Shown piece after piece: positions 60,061 to 64,000 of a DNA stretch of 64,000 nucleotides. Below the pieces are notes generated by a model that saw only the letters and a list, made by a program, of their open reading frames with translations, was not told where the DNA came from and searched no databases. Source of the stretch: Hyaloperonospora brassicae (lineage: Eukaryota > Oomycota > Peronosporomycetes > Peronosporales > Peronosporaceae); NCBI GenBank assembly GCA_947650285.1, contig CANTFL010000081.1, forward strand, positions 1-64,000, written 5' to 3'. Position numbers and translations under genes: made by a program. Numbering within the stretch: the first letter of the stretch is position 1; each line of letters opens with the position of its first letter.

Positions 60061-63000
60061 TGATGGAATCGTCGACGCCGCAGAAGAACCCGCAGAAAAC
60101 TCGATGCAGATACAGCAGCAGACGAGCCGTTCCAAAGAAAGCCGCCAACGTCACCAACATCTCAGCCGCTCAACGGACAAGCCGCCGAAAGCCAGCATCG
60201 CCGCAGCACTACCAGGTGCACCACCACCAAGACCACGGCCTCCAGCACCACCAACGAAAAAGCGATAGCTTCAGCGCGAGTCACGCGCGCCACCAACAAG
60301 CAATCCGCCAACACCACAACCGCCAACGTCACAGCCGCCAAACAAAACGCGTTACCTCTATCAAAGAAGCGCAAAGCCACCGACGCCACCAACAGCACAG
60401 CTGTTCAACGGAGAAGCCACCGAAGACAGCATCGCCCCAGCACGACCAGCGCAAACACCATCAGCTCGCGAGATTGTCGGCTATTCCTGACCCTGGAGTA
60501 CAGTATGCGCTCGTTTCTGCCATCAACGCCAGAAGCAGTCGCCGACACCAACACCACAGCCGCCTGCACCACCACCAACACCACGGCCTCCAGCACCGCT
60601 AACGAAAAAGCGATTGCTTCAGCGCGAGTCACGCGCGCCACCAACAAGCAATCCGCCAACACCACAACCGCCAACGACACAGCCGCCAAACAAAACGCGT
60701 TATCTCCAGCAAAGAAGCGCAAAGCCACCAACGCCGCCAACACCACAACTGTTCAACGGAGAAGCCACCGAAGACAGCATCGCCCCAGCACGACCAGCGC
60801 AAACACCATCAGCTCGCAAGATTGTCGGCTATTCCTGACCATGGAGGTACAGTATGCGCTCGTTTCTGCCATCAACGCCAGAAGCAGTCGCCGACACCAA
60901 CACCACAGCCGCCTGCACCACCACCAACACCACGGCCTCCAGCACCACCAACGAAAAAGCGATAGCTTCAGCGCGAGTCACGCGCGCCATCAACAAGCAA
61001 CGCCAACACCACAACCGCCAACGTCACAGCCGCCAAACAAAACGCGTTACCTCTATCAAAGAAGCGCAAAGCCACCAACGCCGCCAACACCACAACTGTT
61101 CAACGGAGAAGCCACCGAAGACAGCATCGCCCCAGCACGACCAGCGCAAACACCATCAGCTCGCGAGATTGTCGGCTATTCCTGACCATGGAGGTACAGT
61201 ATGCGCTCGTTTCTGCCATCAACGCCAGAAGCAGTCGCCGACACCAACACCACAGCCGCCTGCACCACCACCAACACCACGGCCTCCAGCACCACCAACG
61301 AAAAAGCGATAGCTTCAGCGCGAGTCACGCGCACCACCAGCAAGCAATCCGCCAACACCACAACCGCCAACGTCACAGCCGCCAAACAAAACGCGTTACC
61401 TCTATCAAAGAAGCGCAAAGCCACCAACGCCGCCAACACCACAACTGTTCAACGGAGAAGCCACCGAAGACAGCATCGCCCCAGCACGACCAGCGCAAAC
61501 ACCATCAGCTCGCAAGATTGTCGGCTATTCCTGACCATGGAGGTACAGTATGCGCTCGTTTCTGCCATCAACGCCAGAAGCAGTCGCCGACACCAACACC
61601 ACAGCCGCCTGCACCACCACCAACACCACGGCCTCCACCACCACCAACGAAAAAGCGATTGCTTCAGCGCGAGTCACGCGCGCCACCAACAAGCAAGCTG
61701 CCAACACCACAACCGCCAACGTCACAGCCGCCAAACAAAACGCGTTATCTCCAGCAAAGAAGCGCAAAGCCACCAACGCCGCCAACACCACAGATGGTCA
61801 ACGGAGAAGCCGCCGAAAGCCAGCATCGTCGCAGCACGCAAACACCATCAGCTCGCGAGATTGTCGGCTATTCCTGACCCTGGAGTACAGTATGCGCTCG
61901 TTTCTGCCATCAACGCCAGAAGCAGTCGCCGACACCAACACCACAGCCGCCTGCATCACCACCAACACCACGGCCTCCACCACCACCAACGAAAAAGCGA
62001 TTGCTTCAGCGCGAGTCACGCGCGCCACCAACAAGCAAGCCGCCAACACCACAACCGCCAACGTCACAGCCGCCAAACAAAACGCGTTATCTCCAGCAAA
62101 GAAGCGCAAAGCCACCAACGCCGCCAACACCACAGATGGTCAACGGAGAAGCCGCCGAAAGCCAGCATCGTCGCAGCACGCAAACACCATCAGCTCGCGA
62201 GATTGTCGGCTATTCCTGACCCGGGAGTACAGTATGCGCTCGTTACTGCCATCAACGCCAGAAGCAGTCGCCGACACCAACACCACAGCCGCCTGCACCA
62301 CCACCAACACCACGGCCTCCAGCACCGCTAACGAAAAAGCGATAGCTTCAGCGCGAGTCACGCGCGCCACCAACAAGCAATCCGCCAACACTACAACCGC
62401 CAACGACACAGCCGCCAAACAAAACGCGTTATCTCTATCAAAGAAGCGCAAAGCCACCGACGCCACCAACAGCACAGCTGTTCAACGGAGAAGCCACCGA
62501 AGACAGCATCGCCCCAGCACGACCAGCGCAAACACCATCAGCTCGCGAGATTGTCGGCTATTCCTGACCCTGGAGTACAGTATGCGCTCGTTTCTGCCAT
62601 CAACGCCAGAAGCAGTCGCCGACACCAACACCACAGCCGCCTGCACCACCACCAACACCACGGCCTCCACCACCACCAACGAAAAAGCGATAGCTTCAGC
62701 GCGAGTCACGCGCGCCACCAACAAGCAATCCGCCAACACCACAACCGCCAACGACACAGCCGCCAAACAAAACGCGTTATCTCCAGCAAAGAAGCGCAAA
62801 GCCACCAACGCCGCCAACACCACATCTGTTCAACGAAGAAGCCACCGAAGACAGCATCGCCCCAGCACGACCAGCGCAAACACCATCAGCTCGCGTGATC
62901 GTCGGCTATTCCTGACCCTGGAGTACAGTATGCGCTCGTTTCTGCCATCAGCGCCAGAAGCAGTCGCCGACACCAACACCACAGCCGCCTGCACCACCAC

Positions 63001-63236
63001 CAACACCACGGCCTCCAGCACCACCAACGAAAAAGCGATAGCTTCAGCGCGAGTCACGCGCACCACCAGCAAGCAATCCACCAACACCACAACCGCCAAC
63101 GTCACAGCCGCCAAACAAAACGCGTTACCTCTATCAAAGAAGCACAAAGCCACCAACGCAGCCAACACCACAACTGTTCAACGGAGAAGCCGCCGAAGCC
63201 GGCATTGCCACAGCACGCAAACACCATCAACTCGCG
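60060..63236 (+). repeat. Tandem array of eight 342-349-bp units
   Basis: The word 'tatgcgctcgtt' marks units whose ATG lies at 60505, 60854, 61201, 61550, 61892, 62234, 62582 and 62930, after a diverged leading part. Spacings are 349, 347, 349, 342, 342, 348 and 348 bp. Units are very similar. Variable spots include ATA/ATT before GCTTCAGCG, TCTATCA/TCCAGCA before AAGAAGCG, and CCTGGAGTAC/CATGGAGGTAC before the ATG. The 342-bp units lack six bases, which keeps the frame. Confidence 0.95.
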
Positions 63237-63283
63237 AGCACATGCTGCTTCATTGCACACATGGTAGTGGTGATTGTGTGTGA
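61550..63283 (+). CDS. Thr/Ala/Asn-rich repeat protein (five units in frame)
   Basis: This 577-codon frame covers the last five units. Each ~115-residue repeat reads MRSFLPSTPEAVADTN, a Thr-rich stretch (TTAACTTTNTTAS), EKAIASARVTR, AAKQNAL, then a basic SPAKKRKATNAAN patch, an Arg-rich segment and DCRLFLTLEYS. The KKRK patch looks like a nuclear signal or DNA-binding tail. I prefer this frame because the inverted relative at 57724-58413 conserves it and runs from it into a folded-looking domain, because ATA/ATT changes are silent in it, and because unit lengths 342 and 348 keep it. The other two plus frames and one minus frame are also open, so the choice is not proven. Earlier units (60505, 60854, 61201) carry one-base shifts. 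Whether it is translated is unknown. Confidence 0.5.
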   Translation: MRSFLPSTPEAVADTNTTAACTTTNTTASTTTNEKAIASARVTRATNKQAANTTTANVTAAKQNALSPAKKRKATNAANTTDGQRRSRRKPASSQHANTISSRDCRLFLTLEYSMRSFLPSTPEAVADTNTTAACITTNTTASTTTNEKAIASARVTRATNKQAANTTTANVTAAKQNALSPAKKRKATNAANTTDGQRRSRRKPASSQHANTISSRDCRLFLTREYSMRSLLPSTPEAVADTNTTAACTTTNTTASSTANEKAIASARVTRATNKQSANTTTANDTAAKQNALSLSKKRKATDATNSTAVQRRSHRRQHRPSTTSANTISSRDCRLFLTLEYSMRSFLPSTPEAVADTNTTAACTTTNTTASTTTNEKAIASARVTRATNKQSANTTTANDTAAKQNALSPAKKRKATNAANTTSVQRRSHRRQHRPSTTSANTISSRDRRLFLTLEYSMRSFLPSAPEAVADTNTTAACTTTNTTASSTTNEKAIASARVTRTTSKQSTNTTTANVTAAKQNALPLSKKHKATNAANTTTVQRRSRRSRHCHSTQTPSTREHMLLHCTHGSGDCV

Positions 63284-63435
63284 ACGGTTGGTAACGTCTT
63301 TGTGTGCATGGAGGGATATATTACGTAGCATAATTTAGTATAATCGCACATACATATACCAAGTGAAAGACGCCACCAACCGTGCACACACAAGCACCAC
63401 TACCATGTGTGACATGAAGCAGCATGTTCAACCAC
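63239..63435. repeat. Inverted repeat after the array
   Basis: 63240-63302 ('acatgctgcttcattg', 'cacacatggtagtggtg', 'gaacggttggtaacg') is the imperfect reverse complement of about 63368-63430. A gap of about 65 bp lies between the arms, so a large stem-loop could form. Confidence 0.75.
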
Positions 63436-63756
63436 CCGCATGACCCATCACCTCCATACAAACTTCCATACACCTTCCATGTTTCCTCGCACTTCTCGCC
63501 TGTTATTAAATCAAGCCAAAAACGCCAAACTGTTACATTTGGGAAACTATCGCACATACATATACCAAGTGAAAGACGCTACCAACGTGCACACACAAGC
63601 ACCACTACCATGTGTGACATGAAGCAGCATGTTCAACCACCCGCACGACCCATCACCTCCATACAAACTTCCATACACCTTCCATGTTTCCTCGCACTTC
63701 TCGCCTGTTATTAAATCAAGCCAAAATCGCCATACTGTTACATTAGGGAAATTACC
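63345..63756. repeat. 206-bp tandem duplication
   Basis: The sequence from 'cgcacatacatataccaag' at 63345 repeats at 63551 with few differences (AACCGTG/AACGTG, CGCATG/CGCACG, TTTGGG/TTAGGG). A third, diverged unit seems to start near 63757 (ttaccaagcaaag ... gcgacatgaa). Confidence 0.9.
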
Positions 63757-64000
63757 AAGCAAAGTACTCATGAACACATACACACCAGCTTAATACTGGC
63801 GTATGCGACATGAATTACCAAAGTCTGCCTCCTAGATTTGGCATTTCATAGTGTAGAAAACATCCTTTCACGTCTTTCCTGTTGTCATTTTGAGCTAAAA
63901 TACTTCATTGCATGTTTACTTCGAAAAGCAAATAAATCGTATTATTGCAAAGTCTTTCAAGCAAAATCCAATACTTTAGACAAGTTTAAATGATGCCTTC
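63757..64000. other. Diverged third repeat unit and flank
   Basis: Weak similarity to the 206-bp unit to ~63895, then AT-rich sequence without a visible gene. Confidence 0.4.

Noticed and set aside
60162..63171. Minus-strand Val/Ala/Leu-rich frames that look like membrane proteins
   Set aside because: They are the antisense of CAC/AAC/GCC-rich repeats; each is about one unit long, and the inverted relative supports the plus-strand frame instead.
60060..63236. CRISPR array
   Set aside because: Units are ~348 bp, contiguous and coding, without short repeat/spacer alternation; the organism is eukaryotic.
63500..64000. Telomere or subtelomeric repeat at the window end
   Set aside because: No TTTAGGG-type runs; the repeat is a 206-bp unit.

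Overview
The window looks like repeat-rich nuclear DNA of an oomycete, most likely a Peronosporales relative (Phytophthora or downy mildew). The evidence is two broken 5' fragments of a stramenopile-type 18S rRNA gene and Ty3/Gypsy and Ty1/Copia proteins of the style known from Phytophthora genomes. I see no intact ordinary host gene. Nearly everything recognisable is mobile-element, rDNA-derived or tandem-repeat sequence, most of it decayed by frameshifts and stops.

Layout. (1) 1-1716 holds a decayed LTR end and a possible Copia relic. (2) 1717-24088 is a large imperfect palindrome. Each outer tip is the first ~520 bp of an 18S rRNA gene, pointing outwards; behind each lies about 155 bp of 5' flank, then an LTR element, then 2.7 kb of AT-rich spacer with ~95-bp subrepeats. 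A unique 5.1-kb centre (13816-18921) separates the arms and contains a GC-richer island with a CG-1-like gene relic. The left arm carries a complete but non-autonomous Gypsy element (2389-11135, minus strand). The right arm carries only a solo LTR (21600-23417) at the same site with the same 4-bp target duplication. The layout resembles two rDNA units joined head to head through their spacers. (3) 24135-28285 is unrecognised decayed DNA. (4) 28286-36291 is a near-complete 8-kb Ty3/Gypsy element (plus strand) with gag, protease, RT, RNase H, integrase, PBS, PPT and a long antisense reading frame between integrase and 3' LTR. It is packed with short perfect inverted repeats. (5) 36292-40690 is unrecognised. 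(6) 40777-44430 is a decayed Copia element whose RNase H tail lies in the opposite orientation to the rest of pol. (7) 44431-55400 is mostly unrecognised, with one decayed LTR (48999-49450) and short tandem repeats. (8) 55407-63900 is an accessory block: a ~187-bp tandem repeat, an Ala/Thr/Pro/Ser-rich frame, three broken genes of unknown family (two sharing a Thr/Ala/Asn-rich, Lys-rich domain), a tandem array of eight 342-349-bp units that encodes this domain over and over, and a 206-bp tandem duplication with an inverted copy.

Most notable for follow-up: the hairpin-packed Gypsy element; the rDNA palindrome with an element/solo-LTR difference between its arms; the antisense gene in the Gypsy element; the coding minisatellite and its diverged inverted relative; and a strong bias towards TAA/TAG over TGA among in-frame stops in the broken genes at 56.6-60 kb.
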